Source: Olsenella sp. An293
GTDB taxonomy: Bacteria; Actinomycetota; Coriobacteriia; Coriobacteriales; Atopobiaceae
DNA length: 56,412 nt
Assembly (NCBI RefSeq): GCF_002159495.1
Contig: NZ_NFIT01000016.1
Location: 1-56,412, forward strand
Reading direction: 5' to 3'
Position 1 is the stretch's first letter, and each line of letters starts with the position of its first letter. The position numbers and the translations under genes are program-made. The notes under the pieces were generated by a model that was not told where the DNA came from, made no database searches, and worked only from the letters and a program-made list of their open reading frames with translations. This document shows, in pieces, positions 26,121 through 34,857 of this stretch.

Positions 26121-26253
26121 GCGCGAGTTCGCGAGCGAGGAGGAGCGCTGGGAGGCGCTGCACGGCGAGGGCGTCGAGGCGGCCGCGCCGGACGGCTGGG
26201 AGCCCGACGAGGGCGAGGACGGCGGCTTCGAGGAGGTGCCCGATGGCGTATAG
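26113..26253 (+). CDS. Tiny acidic protein overlapping holin and endolysin genes
   Basis: 46 residues in a frame between holin and endolysin: the ATG overlaps the holin stop, and its TAG (26251-26253) lies 8 bp inside the endolysin gene, whose GAGGAGGTG ribosome site it contains. Composition is extremely acidic (EEERWEAL, EPDEGEDGGFEEV). Stop-start overlaps on both ends favour a real, translationally coupled gene. Function unknown. Confidence 0.55.
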   Translation: MSEREFASEEERWEALHGEGVEAAAPDGWEPDEGEDGGFEEVPDGV

Positions 26254-27187
26254 CATCCTCTTCAAGCAGTGCGGGAGCGACCACATGACGCGCGGGCGCT
26301 CGCGCGCGGTCGACCGCATCGTGGTGCACTTCACGGCGACGCTCGCCTCCGCGCGGAACAACGCGACGTACTTCGCGCGGAACGAGGGGCAGGGCGCGTC
26401 TGCGCACTACTTCGTCGACGACATCACGCCGGAGATCTACCAGAGCGTGGCCGAGGGCGACACCGCCTGGCACGCCGGCGACTGGCAGATGAACTGCCGC
26501 GCGATCGGCATCGAGGTCGTCTCGGCCGGCGAGGACTTCAGCGCGACCGAGGTCGAGAAGCTGGGCTGGCTCGTGAGGAGGCTCATGGCCAAGTACGGCA
26601 TCGGCGCCTCCGGGGTCATCCGCCACTACGACGTGACGGGGAAGCTCTGCCCCGCGCCCTACGTGGCGGCGTCCAAGTGGGCGGCGCTGAAGGCGCGCAT
26701 CACGGGCGGCGTTGTTTCTGGCGGCACGACCCCGGCCGCGCCCAGCGGGACGGTGGCGGAGCTCGCGCGGCGCGTCATCGCGGGCGAGTTCGGCAACGGG
26801 GACGCGCGGCGCGCGGCCCTGGGGAGCCGCTACTCGGAGGTGCAGGCGGAGGTGAACCGCATCCTGGCGGGCGGCTCCGGCGGGGACGCGTCTCAGGCGC
26901 CGGCGGCCGACGACGTGGACGACCTCGCCCGCAGGGTGATCGCCGGCGAGTTCGGCAACGGGGCGGCCCGCAAGGCAGCGCTGGGCGACCGCTACGCGGA
27001 GGTCCAGTCTCGCGTGAACGAGATGCTGGGCGCCGGGGGCTCCGGCGGGTCGTCAGGTAGCGCGGACGTCGACGCGCTGGCGCGGGCGGTGATCCGCGGC
27101 GACTACGGCAACGGGGCCGAGCGCAAGCGCCGCCTGGGGAGTCTCTACGACGCCGTGCAGGCGCGCGTGAACGAGATCCTGTCGTGA
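26243..27187 (+). CDS. Endolysin: N-acetylmuramoyl-L-alanine amidase with three CW_7 repeats
   Basis: 314 residues. Residues ~20-155 are an Amidase_2 (PGRP-like) domain: zinc ligands H29 in IVVHFTAT, a second His in IRHYDVTG (~132) and the Cys of KLCP (~141). Three ~38-residue CW_7 (Cpl-7-type) wall-binding repeats follow at about 172-209, 226-263 and 276-313, each containing a version of LARRVIAGEFGNG and ending RVNEIL. Gly/Ser linkers separate them. It cuts the sugar-peptide bond of peptidoglycan after holin opening. Complete and likely active. Confidence 0.92.
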   Translation: MAYSILFKQCGSDHMTRGRSRAVDRIVVHFTATLASARNNATYFARNEGQGASAHYFVDDITPEIYQSVAEGDTAWHAGDWQMNCRAIGIEVVSAGEDFSATEVEKLGWLVRRLMAKYGIGASGVIRHYDVTGKLCPAPYVAASKWAALKARITGGVVSGGTTPAAPSGTVAELARRVIAGEFGNGDARRAALGSRYSEVQAEVNRILAGGSGGDASQAPAADDVDDLARRVIAGEFGNGAARKAALGDRYAEVQSRVNEMLGAGGSGGSSGSADVDALARAVIRGDYGNGAERKRRLGSLYDAVQARVNEILS

Positions 27188-27297
27188 CGCGCGAGGACGC
27201 TGCCTGGGGCGTGGCCACGGCGCTCGCCGTTCTGCTGTGCCTGGGCGCGCTGCCACTCGTGCCGCTGCTCTGGCTCGCGGGCAGGCTCGATCCGTAG
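27184..27297 (+). CDS. Very small membrane peptide after the endolysin
   Basis: 37 codons from a GTG overlapping the endolysin stop. One hydrophobic span (VATALAVLLCLGALPLVPLL) with a charged N-terminal end and a short basic tail. Position and size suggest a spanin-like or holin-accessory peptide, but this is uncertain. A perfect 13-bp hairpin follows. Confidence 0.45.
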   Translation: MTREDAAWGVATALAVLLCLGALPLVPLLWLAGRLDP

Positions 27298-27330
27298 CGT
27301 TCCGTCGCTTCACGAAGGCCTACACAAGGA

Positions 27331-27364
27331 CGCCCCCGCATCCCGTTGCTTGGATGCGGGGGCG
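27331..27364. terminator. Bidirectional hairpin between convergent genes
   Basis: CGCCCCCGCATCC (27331-27343) pairs perfectly with GGATGCGGGGGCG (27352-27364). It lies between the convergent lysis operon and the small gene ending at 27372, so it probably serves both. Confidence 0.75.
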
Positions 27365-27371
27365 CCGGCGC

Positions 27372-27674
27372 CTAGATGGTCGGGAACGTCCGGTGCCTGG
27401 GGCCGTCCATGAGCATCCGGTACCACCAGTCGCGGTCCTTGTAGCCGCTCTCCCCGAGCATGTCGAGGAGCTGCGTCTGCTCGACCTCGCTGAGTTCCGC
27501 GAAGCTATCCCTCATGTTGTCCTCCATGGCAACTTTGCTTCTGATCATGTCGCCGAGGATCTCCTTGAGCTCGTAGATGTCGAAGCTCTGCGGTGAGATC
27601 TCGACGAGCTCCGCGCGGAAGTGCGCGTAGTCCTCGAGTTCCATCATTTCCTTAAGTTCCCTCTCGCTCAGCAT
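27372..27674 (-). CDS. Hypothetical acidic protein at the prophage edge
   Basis: 100 residues from MLSEREL, chosen because GGAGGAG lies at correct spacing upstream. Helical, acidic (ELKEMMELEDYAHFRAELVE, FAELSEVEQTQLLDMLG) with a basic, aromatic end (KDRDWWYRMLMDGPRHRTFP). No family recognised. It faces the lysis genes and could be the last prophage gene or a host gene. GC is slightly below the local average. Confidence 0.55.
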   Translation of the reverse strand: MLSERELKEMMELEDYAHFRAELVEISPQSFDIYELKEILGDMIRSKVAMEDNMRDSFAELSEVEQTQLLDMLGESGYKDRDWWYRMLMDGPRHRTFPTI

Positions 27675-27788
27675 GGGCTCCTCCATTTCCGTATTGATTG
27701 GTTTTAGCCTTGTCCCTGCCTTCCCAGAGCCCTCTTCCATGGAAGAATTCGTGGAAGAATCATCCCGAACGGAGCGTTTTGAAGTGAG

Positions 27789-27825
27789 AGAAAGGGTTTT
27801 CCTCCTTCGGAGAAAAACCCTTTCT
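27789..27825. repeat. Hairpin of 17-bp arms
   Basis: AGAAAGGGTTTTCCTCC (27789-27805) and GGAGAAAAACCCTTTCT (27809-27825) pair with one mismatch around TTC. It could act as a terminator in either direction. Confidence 0.6.
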
Positions 27826-28071
27826 TACCTGCGGAAATGTTGGTTTCTGACATAGACCGTTGCGAACCGCTTTGAGGGGAAAATCACTCCCACTCAGTAA
27901 TCAAATCGTGCACTCTCATCACCGTTCGTCTACGTGGTGTACCGTCGTCTTCCAATTAACCGAAATGAACCGCATTTCGCATCTCCGAGTTGAACTCAAA
28001 TTGAACTCAACGCCGTTCTATCGGTCGGGGGCTTCCAGGCAGAAATATGCAAAAAAGCCGACACCACAAGG

Positions 28072-28122
28072 AATGAACTGCCTCCCATTTCTTGGACAAC
28101 GAGAAATGGGAGGCAGTTCATT
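28072..28122. repeat. Perfect 21-bp inverted repeat (REP-like hairpin)
   Basis: Arms 28072-28092 and 28102-28122 are exact complements around a nine-base loop; the arm begins AATGAACTGCCTCCC. A partial copy (GGCAGTTCAT) recurs about 60 bp downstream. No T-run. It resembles intergenic REP-type hairpins more than a terminator. Confidence 0.75.
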
Positions 28123-28280
28123 GTCCCCGAGGGGCGCTGCCATTTTGGTAGGCCGGGCAGACGATGTCTGATTCCGCTCAAGGCAGTTCATCGCTTGGCC
28201 CGAGGGAGGCTGGCGGCGGGAGGATCCTCCCGTGGGACTGTTCGTCTGGGCGGCCCCGCCCGCCGTTCGGCCCGCCGGCC

Positions 28281-30062
28281 TTAGCGTCCTCCCCTGCCGC
28301 CGACACTCCAGCCGAGGCTCTCGGCCTGGATGCGGACGAGACGGGCGTAGAGGCCGCCCGCGGCCATGAGCTCGGCGTGGGTGCCCCGCTCCGCCACGCG
28401 GCCGCCGTCGAGCACCACGATCTGGTCCGCGCCTGCAACGGTGCGGAGGCGATGCGCGATCACGAGCACCGTCTTGCCGGCGCACAGGCGGCTCACGGCG
28501 TCCTGCACGAGCGTCTCGTTCTCGGGGTCGAGCGAGCTCGTCGCCTCGTCCAGAAGCACGATCGGCGCGTCCTTGAGCAGGGCCCGGGCGATGGAGAGCC
28601 GTTGGCGCTCGCCGCCGGAGAGGCGCGCGCCGTTCTCGCCGAGGCGCGTGCCCCAGCCCTCCGGCAGCCGCCCCACGAACTCCTCGCAGTGGGCGGCCCG
28701 GGCGGCGGCGCGCACCTCCTCGTCGGTGGCTCCGGCGCGCCCCATGCGGATGTTCTCCATGACCGTGTCATCAAAGAGCGTCACGTCCTGGAAGACCACC
28801 GAGACGTTGCCGAGCCACGACTCCTCGTCGAGCGTCGCGAGGTCGACGCCGCCCGCCGAGACCGAGCCGGACGCGGGCGAGAAGAACCGCGCGACGAGCT
28901 TGGCCACGGTCGACTTGCCCGAGCCGGAGGGGCCCACGAGCGCCGTGACGGTGCCCGGCTCCATGCGGAGGGAGACGCCGCGCAGGACCTCGTCGCCGGC
29001 GGCGGCGTACGAGAAGCGCACGTCGGCAAGCTCGACGCCCCTCTCGCCCAGGCCGGCGGCGTCGCCCGAGCCCGCCGCGACCGGCTCGTCGGCGAGGGCG
29101 CGCAGCCGCGCCGTGCGCCCCGAGAGCTGAAGGAGGTTCGGCAGCTGCGAGAGGATCGAGGTGATGGGACCGTACACGCGAGAGGCGATGAGCAGGAACA
29201 TGAGGAGGGTCAGGAAGTCGACCTCGCCCGCCGCGAGCAGCGCCGTGCCCACGAAGACCGTGAGGCCCACGCCCGCCTGGAGCACCGTCGTGGCCGCCGA
29301 GACGCACACGTCCACGGAGAGCTCCACCCGCATCGCGATGTCGCGCAGGGTCTGGAGCGCGGCGCGCATGGGCGCGGACTGCGCGCCCACCTGCCGGCAC
29401 GCTCGGATGTCCCGGATGCCCCCGACGTAGTCCATGAGGCGGGCGGACGCCTCGAGGCGCGCGCCGGTCTGCCGCTCGAAGAGGCGCCGCTCGTGGCCGC
29501 GCGCGGCGAGCACTATGAGGAGCGCCGCCGGCAGCGTCGAGAACACGCAGAGGGCGAGGCGCCACTCGAAGAAGGCGAGCATGACGCACACGACCGCCGT
29601 GGAGACGCAGCTGGCGACGAGCTGCGGGATGGTGCTCGACATGAGCGACTCGCGGCTGGAGACGTCCCCCATGAGGTTCTCGGTGAGCTCGGAGAGGTCG
29701 CGCTGGTTGAAGAAGGACATGGGGAGCCGCCGCAGGTGCTCGGCGAGGCCCATGCGCGTGGCCTCGGTCTCGCGGTACGCCGTCACGTACGTGCGCCGGT
29801 AGTCGTTGCGCGCGCAGAGGAACACGACGGCGAGGCCCGCGACGCCCGCCGCGAAGAGGCCCCAGAGGGCCCGCCAGTCCACCTCCTCGCCCGTAAGCCG
29901 CATGAGCACCACGCCGAACGCCATGACCGTGATGGCGAAGGGCACCATGAGGGCGAGGTTGGTGAGGGTGCACGCCGCAATGGCGCGCTTGAGGCCGCGG
30001 TAGCCCTGGTCCGTGAGGGCAAGCGCGCGCTGGAGGCGCGGGATTCTGTTCGGGGTAGCCAT
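28281..30062 (-). CDS. ABC exporter-fold transporter, second of a pair
   Basis: 593 residues: six-helix membrane domain (~1-310) and ATPase with GPSGSGKST, signature LSGGERQRLSIARALL, Walker B IVLLDEATSSLD and switch His in VLVIAHRLRTV. The ATG is preceded by GGGAGGTGG overlapping the stop of the upstream gene (1-bp gap). With its partner it would form a heterodimer. Pairs of this type with an AraC regulator (YbtPQ, IrtAB) import iron-siderophores despite their exporter fold. Substrate is inferred, not shown. Confidence 0.8.
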   Translation of the reverse strand: MATPNRIPRLQRALALTDQGYRGLKRAIAACTLTNLALMVPFAITVMAFGVVLMRLTGEEVDWRALWGLFAAGVAGLAVVFLCARNDYRRTYVTAYRETEATRMGLAEHLRRLPMSFFNQRDLSELTENLMGDVSSRESLMSSTIPQLVASCVSTAVVCVMLAFFEWRLALCVFSTLPAALLIVLAARGHERRLFERQTGARLEASARLMDYVGGIRDIRACRQVGAQSAPMRAALQTLRDIAMRVELSVDVCVSAATTVLQAGVGLTVFVGTALLAAGEVDFLTLLMFLLIASRVYGPITSILSQLPNLLQLSGRTARLRALADEPVAAGSGDAAGLGERGVELADVRFSYAAAGDEVLRGVSLRMEPGTVTALVGPSGSGKSTVAKLVARFFSPASGSVSAGGVDLATLDEESWLGNVSVVFQDVTLFDDTVMENIRMGRAGATDEEVRAAARAAHCEEFVGRLPEGWGTRLGENGARLSGGERQRLSIARALLKDAPIVLLDEATSSLDPENETLVQDAVSRLCAGKTVLVIAHRLRTVAGADQIVVLDGGRVAERGTHAELMAAGGLYARLVRIQAESLGWSVGGRGGR

Positions 30063-30063
30063 C

Positions 30064-31917
30064 TTAAGCCACCTCCCTTCCGTTCGGCGCTTCCGACCCG
30101 ATGCCCCACGAGAGGGCCTGCGCGTAACGCTCCCACATGCGCGCGTAGGTGCCGCGCGCGGCGAGCAGGTCCTCGTGCCGGCCCCGCTCAGCCACGCGGC
30201 CACCGTCGATGACGACGATCTGGTCCGCACCCGCCACGGTCGAGAGCCGGTGCGCGATCATGATCACGGTCCTGCCCGCCATGAGGCGCTCGAACGCCTT
30301 CTGGATGAGGTGCTCGTTTTCCGGGTCCGAGAACGCCGTGGCCTCGTCGAGCACCACGATGGGCCGGTCGGCGAGGATGGCGCGGGCGATGGAGACGCGC
30401 TGCGCCTCGCCGCCGGAGAGGTGCACGCCCTCGCTGCCGTAGACGGTGTCGTATCCCTGCGGCAGCGCGCGGATGAAGGCGTCGGCCTGCGCGGCGCGCG
30501 CCGCCTCGACGACCTCCTCGCGCGTGGCGTCTGGACGGGCCATACGGATGTTCTCGAGCATGCTCGCCCGGAAGAGGTGCACGTCCTGGAAGACGAGGCT
30601 CACGCATCCCATAAGAACGTCTGGGTCGATGTCGCGCACGTCGATGCCGCCGATGCGCACCGCACCCGACGAGACGTCCCAGAAGCGGGCAACGAGGCTC
30701 GCCACGGTAGACTTGCCGGCGCCCGACGGTCCAACCAGGGCGCAGGTGGTGCCCTCCGGCACGGTGAGGCTCACGCCGTCGAGGGCGAGCGGGGCGCCCT
30801 TCTCGCCCTCCGCCCCGTACGAGAACGACACGCCGTCCAGCTCAACGTCGAAGCGCTCCGGCACGCGGGCGGCCCCGGGTCCCGGCGCGGGAAGCGCCGG
30901 GATGCCGAGCACCTCGTCGATGCGCGAGAGGTGGGAGGAGATGATCATGCTGTCCTCGGAGATGTACATCATCTTGTTGAGCGCGCCCGCGATGGACGGC
31001 ACGAACAGGAGGTAGAAGATGAAGTCGAGCGCGAACGGGCGGAACGCGCCGCCCGTGAGCCCCGCGCCGAGGGCGATCCCCACCGGCAGGACGAACAGGT
31101 AGGCGTTGTTGATGATGGCCGTGAAGGCCGGCATGAGGCTCTGCCAGAAGAGCGCCACGTCGAGCGCGAGGTCGGTGTAGGCGCGCACCGCCGCGGAGAG
31201 GCGGCCGAACGACTCCGCCGTCTGGCCGAACGCCTTCACGACGGGCATGCCGCGCACGTACTCCACGGTGGCGTTCGTCATGCGCTCCTGGTTGACCAGG
31301 TGGCGCCGCATCTTGTCCGTGATGGCCTTGTTGGAGAAGCCCGCCGCCTCGACGCCGAACGCCGCGACCACGCACGCCACCGCCGCGAGCCCGAAGCGCC
31401 AGTCGAAGACGAAGAGCAGCACCACGATCGCCACCGGCGCCGTGAAGGCCGCCGCCATGTCGGGGAGCGAGTGGGCGAGAAACCCCTCGATGGCGCCTAC
31501 GCTCTCGTCCATGACCTTGCCGACGCGCCCCGTGCCGAGCGCCTCGAGCCGTCCCAGCGGGATGCGCCCCAGGTGCTCGACGATCTGGAGCTTGAGGTTG
31601 TACTCAGCGTCGAAGGCCGCCGAGTGCGCGCAGAGAAGCGCCGCGAGGTAGAGGCCGATGTTGCCCGCCACGCCCCCGAGGGCCATCCAGCCGAGGCCCG
31701 CCATGCGCGCCGCGTCGAGCGCGGCGAAGTCGGGGTAGACCGCGACGACGTCCGCCACCACGAGGTAGACCGCGACGAACGGCACGAACGAGCACGCTGA
31801 CGAGAGCGCCGAGAGCGCCATCGAGAGGTAGATGAGCCACCTCCCGCCGCCGGTGAAGCCGATGACGCGGGCGGCCCAGGACTCCCCCTTGCCCGCGCCC
31901 CCCTTTCGCTTGGCCAT
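30064..31917 (-). CDS. ABC exporter-fold transporter, first of a pair (YbtP/IrtA-like)
   Basis: 617 residues from the ATG after AAAGGGGGCC. Membrane domain to ~340, then ATPase with GPSGAGKST, signature LSGGEAQRVSIARAI and Walker B IVVLDEATAFSDPENE. The ATAFxDPENE extension is typical of YbtP/Q- and IrtA/B-type siderophore transporters. Transcribed divergently from the AraC-family gene. The N-terminus lacks the siderophore-interacting domain of IrtA. Confidence 0.8.
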   Translation of the reverse strand: MAKRKGGAGKGESWAARVIGFTGGGRWLIYLSMALSALSSACSFVPFVAVYLVVADVVAVYPDFAALDAARMAGLGWMALGGVAGNIGLYLAALLCAHSAAFDAEYNLKLQIVEHLGRIPLGRLEALGTGRVGKVMDESVGAIEGFLAHSLPDMAAAFTAPVAIVVLLFVFDWRFGLAAVACVVAAFGVEAAGFSNKAITDKMRRHLVNQERMTNATVEYVRGMPVVKAFGQTAESFGRLSAAVRAYTDLALDVALFWQSLMPAFTAIINNAYLFVLPVGIALGAGLTGGAFRPFALDFIFYLLFVPSIAGALNKMMYISEDSMIISSHLSRIDEVLGIPALPAPGPGAARVPERFDVELDGVSFSYGAEGEKGAPLALDGVSLTVPEGTTCALVGPSGAGKSTVASLVARFWDVSSGAVRIGGIDVRDIDPDVLMGCVSLVFQDVHLFRASMLENIRMARPDATREEVVEAARAAQADAFIRALPQGYDTVYGSEGVHLSGGEAQRVSIARAILADRPIVVLDEATAFSDPENEHLIQKAFERLMAGRTVIMIAHRLSTVAGADQIVVIDGGRVAERGRHEDLLAARGTYARMWERYAQALSWGIGSEAPNGREVA

Positions 31918-31967
31918 GAGGCCCCCTTTCCGCCGCGACCGCGCGGATAGCCCGATGCGGGCGCGGC

Positions 31968-31987
31968 AAGTTAGACTAGACTTACTG
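31968..31987. promoter_or_regulatory. Possible iron-repressor (DtxR/IdeR-like) box between divergent genes
   Basis: The segment around TTAGACTAGACTTA in the 106-bp divergent spacer loosely follows the TTAGxxTAGxCTxA form of actinobacterial DtxR/IdeR boxes, and could overlap the start region of both genes. The match is imperfect; it supports an iron-related role without proving it. Confidence 0.35.
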
Positions 31988-32023
31988 TGATTGTGCAGCA
32001 GCGGGAAGGAAGGGCGTGCGAGC

Positions 32024-33007
32024 ATGGGGGAAACGACCGGACCGAGAGACGGGCGACCAAGCGAAGAGCCCAAGCTCTTCCAGGCGGAGGAGCTCGAGCA
32101 CATGGGGCTCCTGCCCGCGGGCGACGACCGGGGCGCCGGCGAGCTCTTCGTGGGCGACGGCGTGCGCGCCGAGGGCTGGTACCGCGCGTGGGCGGGCGAC
32201 GGTCTCACGGTGGTCACCTGCGACTTCACCATCCTCGTAGACACGCTCTTCGGCATCGACACGCGACGCTACCTCACCGTGCGCGGCCCGGCAGCGAGCG
32301 AGGGGCGCGCCGGCGCGGCGGATCCCGTGGCGATCGCCTACATCGAGACGCGCGAAGGCTGGGTCACGACGCCCGTGCCGGCCGGCTCTCACTTCGCCTA
32401 CGCGGAGGTCGAGTACTTCGAGGGGGCGCTCCGAGGCGCGTTCGCGGAACTAGAATGGAACTCCATCGGCGAGGCCTCGTCGCTCCTCGCGGAGATGCGC
32501 CATGACGTGGGCTGGGCGCCCGGGGTCCTCTCCGCCCTTGACGAAATCTCTGGCGTCGACCCGACGGTGCCAGGAGCGGCGCTCGTCTACGAGGGCGCGG
32601 CAAAGGTGCTGCTCGGCTCACTCGTCGGAACCGTGGCCGCCTCCCTGCCGGAGAGCCGTGACGACCGGGTTGGCGTACTCGCCGCCGTCGAGCTCGCGAA
32701 CACACGGTGGCGCGAGGGCGCGAGCCAGGAGGAGGCCGCGTCCGCCGCCGGCATGGGGCTCACGAAGTTCAAGCGGCTGTTCCAACATACGACCGGGAGC
32801 ACGTGGAGTGCCTACCTTACCGCACGGCGCATGCGCGAGGCGAGGGTGCTGCTCGCATCCGGGAAGGCGGTTGCCGAGACGGCGAGGAAGGTCGGCTACC
32901 GCTCCCCCACGAGCTTCTCAGCAGCGTTCTCAAGGGCGTATGGGATGAGCCCACAGCTGTTCAAAGAGACCGTAAGCACGCGGTTTCTGGATGTTGCTGC
33001 GGAATGA
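32024..33007 (+). CDS. AraC-family transcription regulator
   Basis: 327 residues from the ATG following GGAAGGAAGGG. The C-terminal ~90 residues form the two-HTH AraC domain: AASAAGMGLTKFKRLFQ, RRMREARVLLASG, VAETARKVGYRSPTSFSAAF, ending YGMSPQLFKE. The N-terminal 230 residues are a ligand-sensing region of no clear family. Divergent position to the ABC pair matches YbtA/YbtPQ organisation, so it probably activates those genes in response to the transported compound. Confidence 0.85.
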   Translation: MGETTGPRDGRPSEEPKLFQAEELEHMGLLPAGDDRGAGELFVGDGVRAEGWYRAWAGDGLTVVTCDFTILVDTLFGIDTRRYLTVRGPAASEGRAGAADPVAIAYIETREGWVTTPVPAGSHFAYAEVEYFEGALRGAFAELEWNSIGEASSLLAEMRHDVGWAPGVLSALDEISGVDPTVPGAALVYEGAAKVLLGSLVGTVAASLPESRDDRVGVLAAVELANTRWREGASQEEAASAAGMGLTKFKRLFQHTTGSTWSAYLTARRMREARVLLASGKAVAETARKVGYRSPTSFSAAFSRAYGMSPQLFKETVSTRFLDVAAE

Positions 33008-33185
33008 CGCATGCTCGCGCACTCACGACCAATAAAGCACCGGCGATGGTCAGTAAGCTCACGACGCCGCTTTTCGAGCTCGAAGCGGGCTTTGCCTTCA
33101 GATCAAGGATGTCCCGTTTGATAAAAAAAACTCTGTTCGCCTCTGCGCAGCATACCTGTCTAGCATGCACTTCAATGGTTTCTTC

Positions 33186-34634
33186 CTACCGAACCTGAGC
33201 ATACAGGCGCTCAGTATCCACTAGGAGCCAGTTACCTTCTGTCTCGAGCTTCTTCCGCGTTGCGGGCGCGATGTCATGCTTGGTGAACAGCGCAAGCCAC
33301 GTATCTCGGTAACTGCCAAGCAGCGCTGCACGTCGACGCAGCTTTGCCACCTCATCACTTTCGTTGAAGGAATTCCTCCACTTGCACTCCCCGATCAGAA
33401 GCGACGAGCGGATGCGACTGTCAGCAACAACATCGATATCCTCCTGTTGCTTCGTTGTTGGGTTGGCCCCCCACCACCGTCCAAACCGGAGCGGAACAAA
33501 CGGAAGATGTTCCTCCCTCGCCTGTGACACAACCCATTGCAGGCACATCTCCTCGAACCATAACCCAACGTACGCGTTGAGCTCCTCTCCGCCAAGGACC
33601 TCCCGAGAAATCGGCGCGCCCGCGTCAAGCTCGATGGCGTCGGCATATGGAGCGACAAAGCGATACCAAAACGCAAAGCTGGGCTCGTGAAGAGCATAGA
33701 TTCCCTTGCGCGACGTTTTGGGATTCTCCCCAAACGGAACAACCTTCTTCACCAGGTGCAGCTGAGAAAGCGTTCCGAGATACTTGCCCACCGCCGTGCG
33801 ATTCTCTCCAATGCGGTCGGCAATCGCCTGAGGACGATTCGCGCCGCACGCCACGGCGTCCAGAATCGAGCTGTACAGAGCGGGCTCTCGGAGCTCTTGG
33901 CGCAGCAGCATGAGAGGCTCTTCGTAAAGAAGCCCCTCTTTTGAGAAGAAAAGGTTAGCGATGTTCTCCTCGAATGTCAGCCCCTCGTCAATCCCTGCGA
34001 GGTAGTGCGGTGTGCCCCCAACGCACGCATAGTATCTCACCAGGTCCTCGAGGGACGAATTGGGGAGCATGCGTGCCGCATCAGCATAATCGAACGGGGC
34101 GAGATGGATTTGTGCTGTGCGCCGCCCGAACAAGGGGTTCTTTGCACCCATGCCGCCTCTGGAATCGGACGCCTCCCCCATCACACGCTCTTCCATAAAC
34201 CCCTGGTTGCTCCCCGTGAGAATGAGGAAGATGTTCGTCTTCGAAAACAAATGGTCGATGACAACCTGCAATGCCGATATGAGCCCTTCGTTCTTTGATG
34301 CGGCAAAGGGGAACTCGTCAAACACAAAGATGAGATGGGTGTCGCCCGCCTGTCGGGCAACAAAGGCAAGGGCTTCCTCCCATGAGGGAAATGCTCCCGT
34401 ACTCACGGGAAAGCTCGCCCACTCGTAGATTTTCCGCGAGAAGTCACGCAGGTTCAGCGCATCGCTTTGAATCTTCGCCGTGAAAGAAAGCGTCGGCTTG
34501 CCCTGGGCGAAGGCAGCCGCAAGCGTTGTCTTGCCCACACGGCGGCGACCGTAGAGGACTACCATTTGGAACGACCCCTGTTGATAGAGCCGCTCGAGCT
34601 CTTCAAGCTCGCGCGCTCGCCCAACGAACTTCAT
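33186..34634 (-). CDS. AAA ATPase of the DUF234/archaeal-ATPase type
   Basis: 482 residues; ATG after GGAGGGG. N-terminal P-loop ATPase: GRRRVGKT (29-36), Walker B-like IFVFDEFPF, sensor ILTGSNQGF. A winged-helix-like middle (GENRTAVGKYLGTLSQLHLVKK) and a C-terminal DUF234 nuclease-like domain (WWGANPTTKQQEDIDVVAD, LLIGECKWR) follow. The (E/D)xK-like ECKW motif suggests a PD-(D/E)xK fold. GC is lower than surrounding genes, pointing to transfer. Members occur in archaea and anaerobes; the role is unknown, possibly defence or regulation. Confidence 0.78.
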   Translation of the reverse strand: MKFVGRARELEELERLYQQGSFQMVVLYGRRRVGKTTLAAAFAQGKPTLSFTAKIQSDALNLRDFSRKIYEWASFPVSTGAFPSWEEALAFVARQAGDTHLIFVFDEFPFAASKNEGLISALQVVIDHLFSKTNIFLILTGSNQGFMEERVMGEASDSRGGMGAKNPLFGRRTAQIHLAPFDYADAARMLPNSSLEDLVRYYACVGGTPHYLAGIDEGLTFEENIANLFFSKEGLLYEEPLMLLRQELREPALYSSILDAVACGANRPQAIADRIGENRTAVGKYLGTLSQLHLVKKVVPFGENPKTSRKGIYALHEPSFAFWYRFVAPYADAIELDAGAPISREVLGGEELNAYVGLWFEEMCLQWVVSQAREEHLPFVPLRFGRWWGANPTTKQQEDIDVVADSRIRSSLLIGECKWRNSFNESDEVAKLRRRAALLGSYRDTWLALFTKHDIAPATRKKLETEGNWLLVDTERLYAQVR

Positions 34635-34657
34635 GATGCCCCTCCCTAGTACAATTA

Positions 34658-34690
34658 GTATATTCATAAGTATACTACTTGTGAATATAC
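34658..34690. promoter_or_regulatory. Palindromic operator candidate upstream of the ATPase gene
   Basis: GTATATTCA (34658-34666) and TGAATATAC (34682-34690) form a perfect 9-bp dyad, with GTATAC-type sequence between. It lies 24 bp upstream of the start codon in an AT-rich island, overlapping the likely promoter. Confidence 0.5.
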
Positions 34691-34775
34691 AGTCTGTGCC
34701 ACATGGCTTGGCTCCGTCATTGCAGCCATGGGGCCGTAACGGCGGAGGACAGGTGCCCTTGTCAGTGGGACGGGT

Positions 34776-34809
34776 CTCGTTGTTACGGTCCTCGAACCGT
34801 AACAACGAG
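34776..34809. repeat. Perfect 14-bp hairpin
   Basis: CTCGTTGTTACGGT (34776-34789) and ACCGTAACAACGAG (34796-34809) around CCTCGA. GTGCC..GTC fragments at 34753 and 34848 flank it in opposite senses, suggesting a larger REP-like unit (roughly 34730-34860). It could also end transcription of the leftward reductase gene. Confidence 0.65.
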
Positions 34810-34857
34810 AGCGCAGGATGCCCGTAGGCAGGGTATGTGTGCAAAAGTGCCTGTCCC

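Larger units (their letters stand above)
1..27674. mobile_element. Partial, probably defective siphovirus-type prophage
   Basis: Terminase, portal, scaffold, capsid, connectors, Dit, Tal, receptor-binding proteins, holin and endolysin occur in the canonical late-gene order on the plus strand. No integrase, repressor or replication module is present, so the element continues to the left of the window. The right edge is set near 27.7 kb because typical chromosomal genes start at 28,281; no att repeat or tRNA could be identified, so the edge is approximate. An amber codon in the large terminase and the lack of tail tube and tape-measure genes suggest it is defective. Cargo includes an arsenic-type cassette, a GIY-YIG nuclease and a defence island. 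Confidence 0.88.
27675..28280. other. Intergenic region at the prophage-chromosome border
   Basis: About 600 bp with no convincing gene. It is AT-richer than both sides to about 28,070. It holds a 17-bp hairpin with one mismatch (27789-27805/27809-27825), a tandem TTGAACTCAA pair (27990-27999 and 28001-28010), and a perfect 21-bp hairpin at 28072-28122 followed by another GGCAGTTCAT copy near 28181. The attachment site may lie here, but its partner is outside the window. Confidence 0.5.

Noticed and set aside
28164-31800. Long plus-strand frames opposite the ABC transporter genes
   Set aside because: The minus strand encodes intact ABC motifs in the same place; the plus-strand peptides are low-complexity.
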